From a virus, in the IMG/VR virus record IMGVR_UViG_3300037189_023094, positions 1 through 24,065 of that record: a DNA stretch of 24,065 nt; one strand, written 5' to 3'. Positions 6,456-12,111 of this stretch are shown piece after piece. Each line of letters opens with the position of its first letter. The first letter of the stretch is position 1. Position numbers and translations under genes: made by a program. The notes under the pieces were generated by a model. That model had not been told where the DNA came from. It ran no database searches and saw nothing but the letters and a program-made list of their open reading frames with translations.

Positions 6456-6559
6456 AGCTCTTGCATTTTGATTTCACAAATTCGGTTGTACAAGTCATGA
6501 TTGAACGACGTCCAAAAGCGGTTGACCTGGTAGTGGTTAAACGAACCAATCAAGCTCAT
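6452..6559 (-). CDS. Micro-protein, 35 aa
   Basis: Starting at the ATG at 6559, inside the end of the 102-residue gene, the frame gives 35 residues beginning MSLIGSFNHYQVNRFW and ending ICEIKMQEL. The start overlaps the upstream gene by 23 nt and the stop overlaps the next start as ATGA. Without it a 78-nt hole would break the otherwise continuous overlap chain. The segment FNHYQVNRFWTSF resembles the YYTVNRFMRG of the helix-turn-helix protein at 914-1114, hinting at a minimal DNA-binding helix. It is very short, so confidence is moderate. Confidence 0.45.
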   Translation of the reverse strand: MSLIGSFNHYQVNRFWTSFNHDLYNRICEIKMQEL

Positions 6560-6845
6560 CCTCGTTGATGGCTTCGACATAGGCTTGCTCGAAGTAGCAT
6601 TGCTCGTAGAGCTTTGCGAGGTAGTCATCGCATTCTTTTGTTTGTTTAATTGTAAGTCCTTCATAATAGTGTTTTTCTGTTATTTTATAATCGCCATAAC
6701 TGTCACCCACTTTGATGACATAGTTTGCCATGGTTGTTCCATTGGTCTCGGTCTCACCCACATCTTCGAATTCAACGAATAAATCAACGGCAGCTTCGCC
6801 AAATATCTTGATGCATTCATGGTCACGGATATCGATATCAATCAT
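6537..6845 (-). CDS. Hypothetical acidic protein, 102 aa
   Basis: The 102-residue acidic protein starts MIDIDIRDHECIKIFGEAAV. It looks alpha/beta, with strands (LFVEFEDVG, ANYVIKVGD, DYKITEKHY) and a C-terminal helical region rich in Tyr, Cys and Glu (DDYLAKLYEQCYFEQAYVEA) ending NEDELDWFV. High acidity and small size are features seen in phage DNA mimics and host-takeover proteins, but no family match is recognised, so this is only a possibility. It is coupled by ATGA to the membrane-protein gene upstream and overlaps the 35-residue gene downstream. Confidence 0.65.
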   Translation of the reverse strand: MIDIDIRDHECIKIFGEAAVDLFVEFEDVGETETNGTTMANYVIKVGDSYGDYKITEKHYYEGLTIKQTKECDDYLAKLYEQCYFEQAYVEAINEDELDWFV

Positions 6846-7072
6846 TGCTTATTGTATTTGTCGTTGTACACATGGTTGACGTACTTATCAAAAGAAGCTG
6901 GCAGCTCGTAGCTTTTCTCATGATATATTTGTTGGTCGATGCTTGGGTGGTCCATCACCGGTCTTGATACGGTTGTAGTCAGCCAAAAAAGGAATGCGAG
7001 TCCCGCAACCATCACAGCTGCGCCACTAAGTATCTCACGTTGGTCTTGGTTTAGGTTCTTAATTGTTTTCAT
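6842..7072 (-). CDS. Single-pass membrane protein, 76 aa
   Basis: The 76-residue protein has a short charged N-terminus (MKTIKNLNQDQREI), one strong membrane helix at about residues 14-35 (ILSGAAVMVAGLAFLFWLTT), and a 40-residue polar tail with many Tyr, His and Asp. There is no lipobox or cleavage site. It overlaps the 61-residue gene upstream by 14 nt and the next gene by ATGA. As an early gene it could modify the host envelope or exclude other phages, but nothing specific is visible. Confidence 0.65.
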   Translation of the reverse strand: MKTIKNLNQDQREILSGAAVMVAGLAFLFWLTTTVSRPVMDHPSIDQQIYHEKSYELPASFDKYVNHVYNDKYNKQ

Positions 7073-7244
7073 TTTCTTCGATTGTTTCGATGGTTTCTAA
7101 TAAATTTAACATTGAGCCCCATGCTCCTAAAGCATAACGGGTGTGCTTGTGGTCTGTGCCATATTGACTTTGGCAACATCTAAAGTCCGCATACAATTCA
7201 GCTTCTTTGCTGCGGATGAGCTCTAAAATTTGTTCTTTTTCCAT
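7059..7244 (-). CDS. Hypothetical protein, 61 aa, first gene of the early operon
   Basis: The 61-residue helical protein starts MEKEQILELIRSKEAELYAD and ends ETIEENENN. The heptad-like spacing of Leu and Ile suggests a short coiled coil, and a CC pair lies at residues 23-24. Its ATG follows the leader AAACAAAAACAATTTATT, and the promoter box TATATTCGC is 20 nt upstream, the same spacing as at the other early promoters. This makes it the first gene of a seven-gene overlapping set ending at 5666. The family is not recognised. Confidence 0.6.
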   Translation of the reverse strand: MEKEQILELIRSKEAELYADFRCCQSQYGTDHKHTRYALGAWGSMLNLLETIETIEENENN

Positions 7245-7264
7245 AATAAATTGTTTTTGTTTCT

Positions 7265-7273
7265 GCGAATATA
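7265..7273 (-). promoter_or_regulatory. Early promoter -7 box, TATATTCGC
   Basis: On the minus strand TATATTCGC lies 20 nt before the first gene of the early operon, with a leader rich in A and C (AGAAACAAAAACAATTTATT). It matches the boxes at 2586 and 5475 in sequence and spacing. A -33 TTTG at the proper distance is not evident; TTTG runs lie 11 and 33 nt upstream. Confidence 0.5.
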
Positions 7274-7421
7274 CGCAACATTTGCAAATATGTTCACTTT
7301 TTTAAACAAATTTTTTATTTTTTTTCACATTTATTTTTGGAGCGTAAGGATTTACCCTGATTTTGTGACAATTTTCGTCAGGTTTTACCCTTATTTTATG
7401 ACATGAATACCCGTTAAGGTG
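7274..7421. repeat. Non-coding AT-rich stretch with two direct TTTACCCT repeats
   Basis: The 287-bp gap 7245-7531 has no convincing gene. Inside it, TTTACCCTGATTTTGTGACA (7351-7370) and TTTACCCTTATTTTATGACA (7384-7403) agree at 18 of 20 bases with a 33-base period. They lie about 80-130 bp upstream of the early promoter box and could be operators or activator sites. CCTGA...TCAGG (7356-7382) also brackets the first copy as a short inverted repeat. Confidence 0.55.
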
Positions 7422-7472
7422 TAATATATTATACATTTAGTCGGTTTTTTGCCGATTTTGTATAATATATTA
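7422..7472. repeat. 14-bp perfect inverted repeat with inner stem
   Basis: The arms TAATATATTATACA (7422-7435) and TGTATAATATATTA (7459-7472) are exact reverse complements separated by 23 bases. A second short stem, TCGG/CCGA (7441-7444 and 7452-7455), lies within, around a run of T. The element sits between the lysis-end terminator and the early control region. It could form a cruciform or an RNA hairpin, or be a binding site for a dimeric protein. There is no coding content. Confidence 0.65.
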
Positions 7473-7475
7473 AAC

Positions 7476-7499
7476 AAAAAAGGGAGCCCGAAAGCTCCC
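7476..7499 (-). terminator. Rho-independent terminator after the lysis/late unit
   Basis: On the minus strand a perfect 6-bp stem, GGGAGC-TTTCGG-GCTCCC (7499-7482), is followed at once by TTTTTT (7481-7476). It lies 33 bp after the metallophosphoesterase stop and would separate the late transcript from the early region. Confidence 0.85.
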
Positions 7500-7531
7500 C
7501 CAAAACAACGTATTATAAATACGGCACTAAA

Positions 7532-8410
7532 TTACAAAGGAAATTTCATTGAATCTATACTTTTGACGGTTTTTCTTACATTGTCTTGCTCATATCTTCG
7601 GCACTCAATGGTAAGGATGCGCCCTCCTGTTGGCTTCACTGGAGCACCTCGCTCAACGTGCCACCCTTTTGACCCATCACCGTACTCTTCTTTGTAAGTT
7701 CCTGTTAGCATGAGATGAATGTCTTTGTGTTGGTGGCGGTATCCAGTCTTGGAGTGCGAAGTGATTGTATCACGCACATCATTTCGGGCTGCATTCTCGT
7801 GGATGTGTCCCATTGTGAAGACATCGAAGTCCTCATACATCTCCAAAGCACGAGTCAAGTTGAGTGCTCCCTTGGTGACTACACCACCACCACCACTGCC
7901 GTGAAAGTATTTGATTTTGGTAGTCATCTGCACGTTGCCGTTGAACGTCTGACGCACAATAAGCCAACCACCATAGCCACCAGTGAATACATTGCTGCCA
8001 GCTTTGTAGTTTAGAAGGTCTACGAATCTCTGAAGGAGGTCGGTCTCCTGGTGCTTGATGATTGCGGTTTCGTGGTTGCCGTATCCGATTACCGTCAGAA
8101 TGTGAGCATACGGCAGAAACCATTCGACAGCGGTCTCAACCACACTATCCAAGTACTTTGCATTGTTGTGCTCTGGTCGGATGTCAGACTTATTTCCTCT
8201 GCGATCTCCCTTCCCTTGCATCAGGCAGAACATATCACCATTAATCATGACAGGGATGTTGTGCTCAAGACAATGGTCGAGGTCACGCTTGAGAATTTTC
8301 CAATCGCTTTTTGGATTGTCCCAATGGAGGTCTGATATCATCGCTATCTCTACCAAGTTACCATCAAGCTGAAGCTCGTGGATATTCTTGGCGTGTTTTT
8401 TTACAATCAT
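7532..8410 (-). CDS. Metallophosphoesterase (calcineurin-like)
   Basis: All the metal-binding motifs of the calcineurin-like family are visible in this 292-residue protein: SDLHWD (Asp27, His29), NGDM (Asp59), GNHE (Asn112, His113), a His170 in YFHGSGGGG, and GHIHE (His202, His204). It would hydrolyse phosphodiesters or phosphomonoesters with two metal ions. Relatives in phages are often annotated as DNA-repair or Mre11/SbcD-like nucleases, but no capping domain identifies a DNA substrate here. Its start overlaps the spanin-like gene (ATGA), so it is expressed with the lysis genes, an unexpected place for a replication enzyme. A terminator follows. A role late in infection, such as DNA or nucleotide processing, is inferred only. 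Confidence 0.85.
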   Translation of the reverse strand: MIVKKHAKNIHELQLDGNLVEIAMISDLHWDNPKSDWKILKRDLDHCLEHNIPVMINGDMFCLMQGKGDRRGNKSDIRPEHNNAKYLDSVVETAVEWFLPYAHILTVIGYGNHETAIIKHQETDLLQRFVDLLNYKAGSNVFTGGYGGWLIVRQTFNGNVQMTTKIKYFHGSGGGGVVTKGALNLTRALEMYEDFDVFTMGHIHENAARNDVRDTITSHSKTGYRHQHKDIHLMLTGTYKEEYGDGSKGWHVERGAPVKPTGGRILTIECRRYEQDNVRKTVKSIDSMKFPL

Positions 8411-8817
8411 ATTTCTTTTTTAGAATATCTGAATAGGTACATGGTACCCATACCAACAACAAAGCCAAGAATCAGCACCCAAAATGCGGGCTTTTCTTTC
8501 TGTGATTTGTACTTTGCCACCTCAATCTTCTGCACCTGGTGAATGGTGTCACGCTTGAGCTTGTATCGAATGCGCTCCTGATATCTTGTCAATGGCACAA
8601 AAGACGTCTTATAGCGCACTATCGTGTCTTTGGTGGTGTGATAGTACTCGTATACAATCTTATTGTCTACAATCATAGGAAATGAGTCCACTGAGGTGAT
8701 GCGGATGGTGTCCGCTACGCTATCACAGCGATATCCTTTCTTGATAGCTTTGGTCAGATGATAGTTGGCGGTGCAACTTGTCACAAGAATGAGCAAAAAT
8801 AGTGACTTAAAATTCAT
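8407..8817 (-). CDS. Candidate unimolecular spanin (lipoprotein with C-terminal membrane helix)
   Basis: The 136-residue protein starts MNFKSLFLLILVTSC, a signal peptide ending in a lipobox (Val12-Thr13-Ser14-Cys15), so it should be lipidated. A periplasmic region (about 16-108) is rich in charged and beta-prone residues, including YQERIRYKLKRDTIHQVQKI. A strong membrane helix follows at residues 111-129 (AFWVLILGFVVGMGTMYLF), with a basic end. A protein tethered at its N-terminus to the outer membrane and at its C-terminus to the inner membrane is the layout of u-spanins such as T1 gp11, which disrupt the outer membrane at lysis. It lies directly after the cell-wall enzyme and holin-like genes. 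No sequence-family match is claimed. Confidence 0.65.
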   Translation of the reverse strand: MNFKSLFLLILVTSCTANYHLTKAIKKGYRCDSVADTIRITSVDSFPMIVDNKIVYEYYHTTKDTIVRYKTSFVPLTRYQERIRYKLKRDTIHQVQKIEVAKYKSQKEKPAFWVLILGFVVGMGTMYLFRYSKKEI

Positions 8818-9382
8818 TTATCAGACAATATGAGGTGAATTTCTGTGGCTTGCAGAGCTTAATGAACTCTTTGTATTTGGTGACGTTGTTGACCACTTGG
8901 CAACCAGCTGACCACCATCCAATCGAGGTGCCTGATGGCTTGCTCAAGTCGTATGTGTTTGGGTGAAAGTTGATGCCGAAGTATCCGGTGTCGAGCTTGC
9001 CTTGCTGTTCGCTGTCGTCATCCTTGTCGGCATCACGATACACCTGGACAGCAGCTCCAAGCTGGAGAAGTGCATCGACCTTGCCATTGTGCTTGCCAAA
9101 CTTCCAAACATCATAGTACCATTGCTCCGATTTGAGCACAGCTGCACCATTTTTATTGACCTTTTCAAACTGCTTGAGAGTCGGTGTTCCTGGGTTAGTG
9201 GTGCCAGATGTCACCCAAATGAACTCCTCGCCATGGAATAGGTAGAATTTATCATCGAAGCTGTTGGCTGTATCTTCAGTGGAGCGCACTCCAAGAATCC
9301 AGTACCCTGATGGAATACCAACATAGTTGTGAATCGACTTGACTCGCTCAAGTAGTTGCTTATCGTTATACGTTTTGACCAT
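8807..9382 (-). CDS. Cell-wall-active lysis enzyme with an H...S-x-G-C motif (endolysin candidate)
   Basis: The 191-residue protein has a C-terminal block with GYFGINFHPNTYD (His140) followed by GWWSAGCQVVNN (Ser158, Gly160, Cys161). A histidine, then S-x-G-C, recalls the L,D-transpeptidase (YkuD) active site, where Cys is the nucleophile. Proteins with this block occur next to holins in other Bacteroidetes phages and are usually annotated as hydrolases. There is no signal peptide, so export would depend on the holins. Its start overlaps the holin-like gene by 17 nt, and the spanin-like gene overlaps its end by 11 nt, completing a lysis cassette. Its bond specificity cannot be read from the sequence. 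Confidence 0.7.
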   Translation of the reverse strand: MVKTYNDKQLLERVKSIHNYVGIPSGYWILGVRSTEDTANSFDDKFYLFHGEEFIWVTSGTTNPGTPTLKQFEKVNKNGAAVLKSEQWYYDVWKFGKHNGKVDALLQLGAAVQVYRDADKDDDSEQQGKLDTGYFGINFHPNTYDLSKPSGTSIGWWSAGCQVVNNVTKYKEFIKLCKPQKFTSYCLINEF

Positions 9383-9593
9383 CTTTTATTGTTTTATTCC
9401 ATACGGTGAGGCCGATGGCAGTAGCTGAGTAGGTGAGAAGCCCTACAAAGACGAACTCATGCACCTTGAATGGCTTGAGAAGCGGCAGAAATGCGTAAAT
9501 AATCGCCATCCAAAATGATGTGAATGCGCTCAATCGCTTCATTGACCACTTGCCTTCAGGCTTGAGTGTGTCGCTTATTAGTTTTTTTATCAT
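9366..9593 (-). CDS. Holin-like protein with two membrane helices, 75 aa
   Basis: I start at the ATG at 9593, giving MIKKLISDTLKPEGKW; the frame is open to 9734 but that part mirrors the upstream gene. Two membrane segments follow: about residues 21-39 (LSAFTSFWMAIIYAFLPLL) and 46-65 (EFVFVGLLTYSATAIGLTVW). The tail is short and charged (NKTIKDGQNV). Size, topology and place just before the cell-wall enzyme fit a class II holin. The 38-nt overlap with the upstream gene suggests coupled translation. A role as antiholin, with the other gene as holin, is equally possible. Confidence 0.75.
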   Translation of the reverse strand: MIKKLISDTLKPEGKWSMKRLSAFTSFWMAIIYAFLPLLKPFKVHEFVFVGLLTYSATAIGLTVWNKTIKDGQNV

Positions 9594-9783
9594 TTGGCAG
9601 CACTGCATATAGTCGTTCTGGTAGTTCGATTCGAGTGTGTGTAGCTTGGCGATAGCTCTGCTCTTTGTAGCAGTCATACAACGCTGTCTCAACTTTATTG
9701 AGTCGACTGTCAGTGTGCCACAACCACAAAGCAAGCACCCCAGTCACTCCGTATTTTTTTATGATGGTAACGAATTCGGTCAT
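9556..9783 (-). CDS. Small membrane protein, holin- or BhlA-like, 75 aa
   Basis: This 75-residue protein starts MTEFVTIIKKYGVTGVLALW. It has one N-terminal membrane helix (about residues 5-22) followed by an amphipathic segment with an R-L-N-K-V-E-x-A-L spacing and a basic C-terminus. That layout resembles BhlA/UviB or XhlA-type holin-associated peptides. It shares a TGATG junction with the connector gene and overlaps the two-helix holin candidate by 38 nt. Together they probably form a holin/antiholin or holin/accessory pair controlling lysis timing. Which gene makes the lethal hole cannot be told from the sequence. Confidence 0.65.
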   Translation of the reverse strand: MTEFVTIIKKYGVTGVLALWLWHTDSRLNKVETALYDCYKEQSYRQATHTRIELPERLYAVLPNDKKTNKRHTQA

Positions 9784-10349
9784 CAGATCACAAGCATTTG
9801 GTTGTTATATCCGTTATTTCGTGGATATCCGCAGTTCCACTCATTATTCATGAAGCAATCACCTGTGCACTGCACGCATTCGATTTGTGGGCGAAGGTCA
9901 GTATCACGATTCTCGTGGCTGATGAAGATGGGATACTCTGCTCGGTTTTTGACCAGGTATCTGATGAGGCGCATTTCAAAGAATGAAGCCTTCTGAGCGA
10001 AGTGCTCCATGCCGAATGCAACCTCGCTACGCCCTACTGGCTGCGAATAGTCACCACTTTGCTGCTGGAGACCCTTGTTCTTGAGCTGATAGGTCAAACC
10101 AAAGACAGCATCTTCGGCAGACCTCCAAGCGATTACAGGCTGAATGAAAGCCACGAGCTGCTCCTCTTCTGTTGTGAGAGTCTGGTCATTGTATGCCTCG
10201 AGCAAATGGTTATAGAATACGGTGCCAAGTATCGGCATGACTCGAAGCTGCGCTTGAGTTGCTACATATGGAAATACATCAGTCACATCCACATTGGCGG
10301 TGATGGGTGTGTTGGTCTTGAGATAGTTTTCTGTGATGAAGTACAACAT
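9783..10349 (-). CDS. Head-tail connector protein, DUF6712-like
   Basis: The 188-residue protein begins with a helix-rich region, MLYFITENYLKTNTPITANV, then QLRVMPILGTVFYNHLLEAY, and EEQLVAFIQPVIAWRSAEDA. This is the pattern of DUF6712/gp6-like adaptor proteins that sit under the portal and connect it to the tail. Its neighbour the portal supports this, with a TAATG junction. The last 35 residues are unusual, with four cysteines in the spacing C-x2-C-x3-C-x7-C (CVQCTGDC ... NEWNC) that could hold a metal or form disulphides. Family naming is by recall of the pattern, not a search. Confidence 0.7.
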   Translation of the reverse strand: MLYFITENYLKTNTPITANVDVTDVFPYVATQAQLRVMPILGTVFYNHLLEAYNDQTLTTEEEQLVAFIQPVIAWRSAEDAVFGLTYQLKNKGLQQQSGDYSQPVGRSEVAFGMEHFAQKASFFEMRLIRYLVKNRAEYPIFISHENRDTDLRPQIECVQCTGDCFMNNEWNCGYPRNNGYNNQMLVI

Positions 10350-11680
10350 TAGGCTTGAGGTGTTTGATTTTGTGCTGCTGCTGCTTGTGCTTGAGTCATG
10401 TCACCACCTTCAATCGGTGGTAGTGATGCGAGTGCTCTGACCTCGTTTGGTGTCATCTGCTCGAGTACCTTGGTAGCAACCAATGGGCTGAGTGAGTTGA
10501 GTGCATCAGATGTCTTTGATGCATCGCCTTCGATTTCAACAATAGTCTCATTGATGATTTGGAAGTTGTTGATCGTGAAGTCGGCATTGATTTTGGCAAT
10601 GCGAAGGATATCATTGAAGATGTCAGCCACTTGCTCACGCAATGGCATCACGACATTCTTTTCAAATATGACATATGCTTGCTTGATATCGCTACCAGAA
10701 CCAAGTGAGCCAGTGGTGCGTACACCCATCAAGATAGGGTCAATGGTGTGAGCAAAACAGATTTGCTCTGTGTTGAGTCCTGAGGCCTCCTGGAAGAGCT
10801 TGTCATTCGAGTTGGTTGGGATGCTCTCAATCTTCGGTAGTTGGTCTTGTGAGTTGGCAAAAAATGCGACAGCTTTGCCCGAGTTGGCGGCTCCCTTCAT
10901 CTTGTCAATGGTGCTTCTCAAGACATTCTTCTCCTCTTCGCTTTGTGGTCGCTTCGGAAACATCATGGCAAATGATGGGAAGATGCTGTTTTGAATGTTT
11001 GATTTTGCGAAGTACGAAAGCTCGCCAGAGAGATATGCGAAATTTAGTGCCGATGTGTACTTTGGAAGCGGATACCACTCTTGGCCCAAGCACTCGACCT
11101 CGTATACAAATAACTGACAACGATCAGTACAAGTCGGATGATATCTCTTTATCGGCATTACATCAATGCGGCTGCTCCAGTCGTCACAAATAAAATAGCT
11201 TTGTGGGTCTCTACCTCTCCTCACCTTGTCTGGTGATTGGTTCTCGATGCGAGTGAGCTTCATCTTCTCATCAAAGTGCAGCTTGAAGTATACACGATTG
11301 TGAACAATCAGTTGCTCTGTTGTGATTCTGACTGTCTTTTTTAGTCGAGATTTCTTTTCGAATGTGTACAATTCAAGAAGCTCTTGAGGTGTGGTCGTGG
11401 ATGGTTTCAACTCGATGCCACCACCAACTACTGCATTTGTCTTGTAGTCAACGATGGAACCATGCAGAGGCGATGAGTAAACAAGCTGATTCAATACGCT
11501 TGGAAATAGATTCGAATCGCCAAATGGAATCCATCCGGTGGTCTGATGTCTACCATTTACATATGGAAGAGATAAATTGCCAGCACCAATGTTGAGAAAT
11601 GGTGTTGAGAAGGATTGATATCCCTCTACCATCTCTGGTGCTTTTTGCTGTGATGTTCTGAATCGGTCAAATATGCCCAT
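10349..11680 (-). CDS. Phage portal protein
   Basis: The 443-residue protein matches phage portal proteins in length and layout: an N-terminal region leading to YSSPLHGSIVDYKTNAVVGG (the portal wing entry), a domain with IVHNRVYFKLHFDEKMKLTR, a central part with SSGxLNAEQ-like content (ASGLNTEQICFAHTIDPILM followed by GVRTTGSLGSGSDIKQAYVI), and a C-terminal helical stem with MPLREQVADIFNDILRIA. Twelve copies would form the DNA channel at one capsid vertex. The C-terminus is Gln/Ala-rich (TQAQAAAAQNQTPQA). The gene lies between the small 113-residue gene and the connector. Because transcription is leftward, the portal follows the capsid gene, reversing the usual order. Confidence 0.85.
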   Translation of the reverse strand: MGIFDRFRTSQQKAPEMVEGYQSFSTPFLNIGAGNLSLPYVNGRHQTTGWIPFGDSNLFPSVLNQLVYSSPLHGSIVDYKTNAVVGGGIELKPSTTTPQELLELYTFEKKSRLKKTVRITTEQLIVHNRVYFKLHFDEKMKLTRIENQSPDKVRRGRDPQSYFICDDWSSRIDVMPIKRYHPTCTDRCQLFVYEVECLGQEWYPLPKYTSALNFAYLSGELSYFAKSNIQNSIFPSFAMMFPKRPQSEEEKNVLRSTIDKMKGAANSGKAVAFFANSQDQLPKIESIPTNSNDKLFQEASGLNTEQICFAHTIDPILMGVRTTGSLGSGSDIKQAYVIFEKNVVMPLREQVADIFNDILRIAKINADFTINNFQIINETIVEIEGDASKTSDALNSLSPLVATKVLEQMTPNEVRALASLPPIEGGDMTQAQAAAAQNQTPQA

Positions 11681-11682
11681 GA

Positions 11683-12024
11683 TTAGTCGTAAATTGATGA
11701 TGTTGATGCGCCACTGACAACCATTCTGCCCTCTTCAATGACCACTCCAGTGGTGTCACTGATTTCTGTGGGCGGTATGGTTGACTCATAAACGCTGTAT
11801 GTATATTGTCCCTTCACGAGATCGACATCAACAGGCTCATCCAGGTAGAATAGATTGAATCTCTCTGGATAGTCGGAGTCATCAGGTGCGGTGAAGAGAA
11901 TCGTGTCGGATGTTGGGTTCATTTCGTTCTGAAAAACGAACAAATAATAAGGTGAAGTAAGTGTTGACACCTCTGTCAGCGTCAGCACAATCGAATTCAC
12001 CTCTCCTTTATTGATGTATATCAT
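11683..12024 (-). CDS. Small phage hypothetical protein, 113 aa
   Basis: The 113-residue beta-rich protein starts MIYINKGEVNSIVLTLTEVS and continues with YYLFVFQNEM, FNLFYLDEPVDVDLVKGQYT and YSVYESTIPP. I recall this type (NSIVLTLTE, then PYYLF) as a common structural-region hypothetical in phages of Flavobacterium and relatives, possibly a minor virion or head-associated protein. It is the first gene after the 12064-12090 terminator, so it must use its own promoter or readthrough. TTGCAATATAA ends five bases before its start. Its stop lies two bases before the portal start. Confidence 0.7.
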   Translation of the reverse strand: MIYINKGEVNSIVLTLTEVSTLTSPYYLFVFQNEMNPTSDTILFTAPDDSDYPERFNLFYLDEPVDVDLVKGQYTYSVYESTIPPTEISDTTGVVIEEGRMVVSGASTSSIYD

Positions 12025-12029
12025 TATAG

Positions 12030-12040
12030 TTATATTGCAA
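12030..12040 (-). promoter_or_regulatory. Start-proximal motif TTGCAATATAA (copy 1)
   Basis: The minus strand has TTGCAATATAA ending five bases before the ATG of the 113-residue gene. Identical 11-mers precede the starts at 14628 and 16334. Here it follows TTTTTTGACCTA and lies between a terminator and a start, so it may be part of a promoter or a translation signal. Confidence 0.45.
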
Positions 12041-12063
12041 ATAGGTCAAAAAATGTTCACAAA

Positions 12064-12090
12064 CAAAAAAAGCCACCCGTTTGGATGGCT
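12064..12090 (-). terminator. Rho-independent terminator after the tail-tube gene
   Basis: On the minus strand AGCCATCC-AAAC-GGGTGGCT (12090-12071) forms an 8-bp stem with one G-U pair, followed by TTTTTTTG. On the plus strand the same stem would have a C-A mismatch and no T run, which fixes the direction as leftward. It sits about 22 bp after the stop of the 170-residue gene. Confidence 0.85.
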
Positions 12091-12111
12091 CTTTGAGTAG
12101 GTTATTTCAAA

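Noticed and set aside
6355-6549. 64-codon minus-strand frame across 6355-6549
   Set aside because: Arg/Thr-rich, unlike a real protein, and it conflicts with the ATGA-linked 48- and 35-codon genes.
7332-7339. Plus-strand TATTTTTG promoter-like box in the intergenic region
   Set aside because: No plus-strand gene follows, and the AT-rich sequence makes chance matches likely.
7449-7697. 82-codon plus-strand frame over the terminator
   Set aside because: It crosses the terminator stem and the end of the metallophosphoesterase; there is no family likeness.
9594-9734. Upstream part of the holin frame
   Set aside because: It is out-of-frame shadow of the upstream small membrane protein, with Cys-rich unlikely content.
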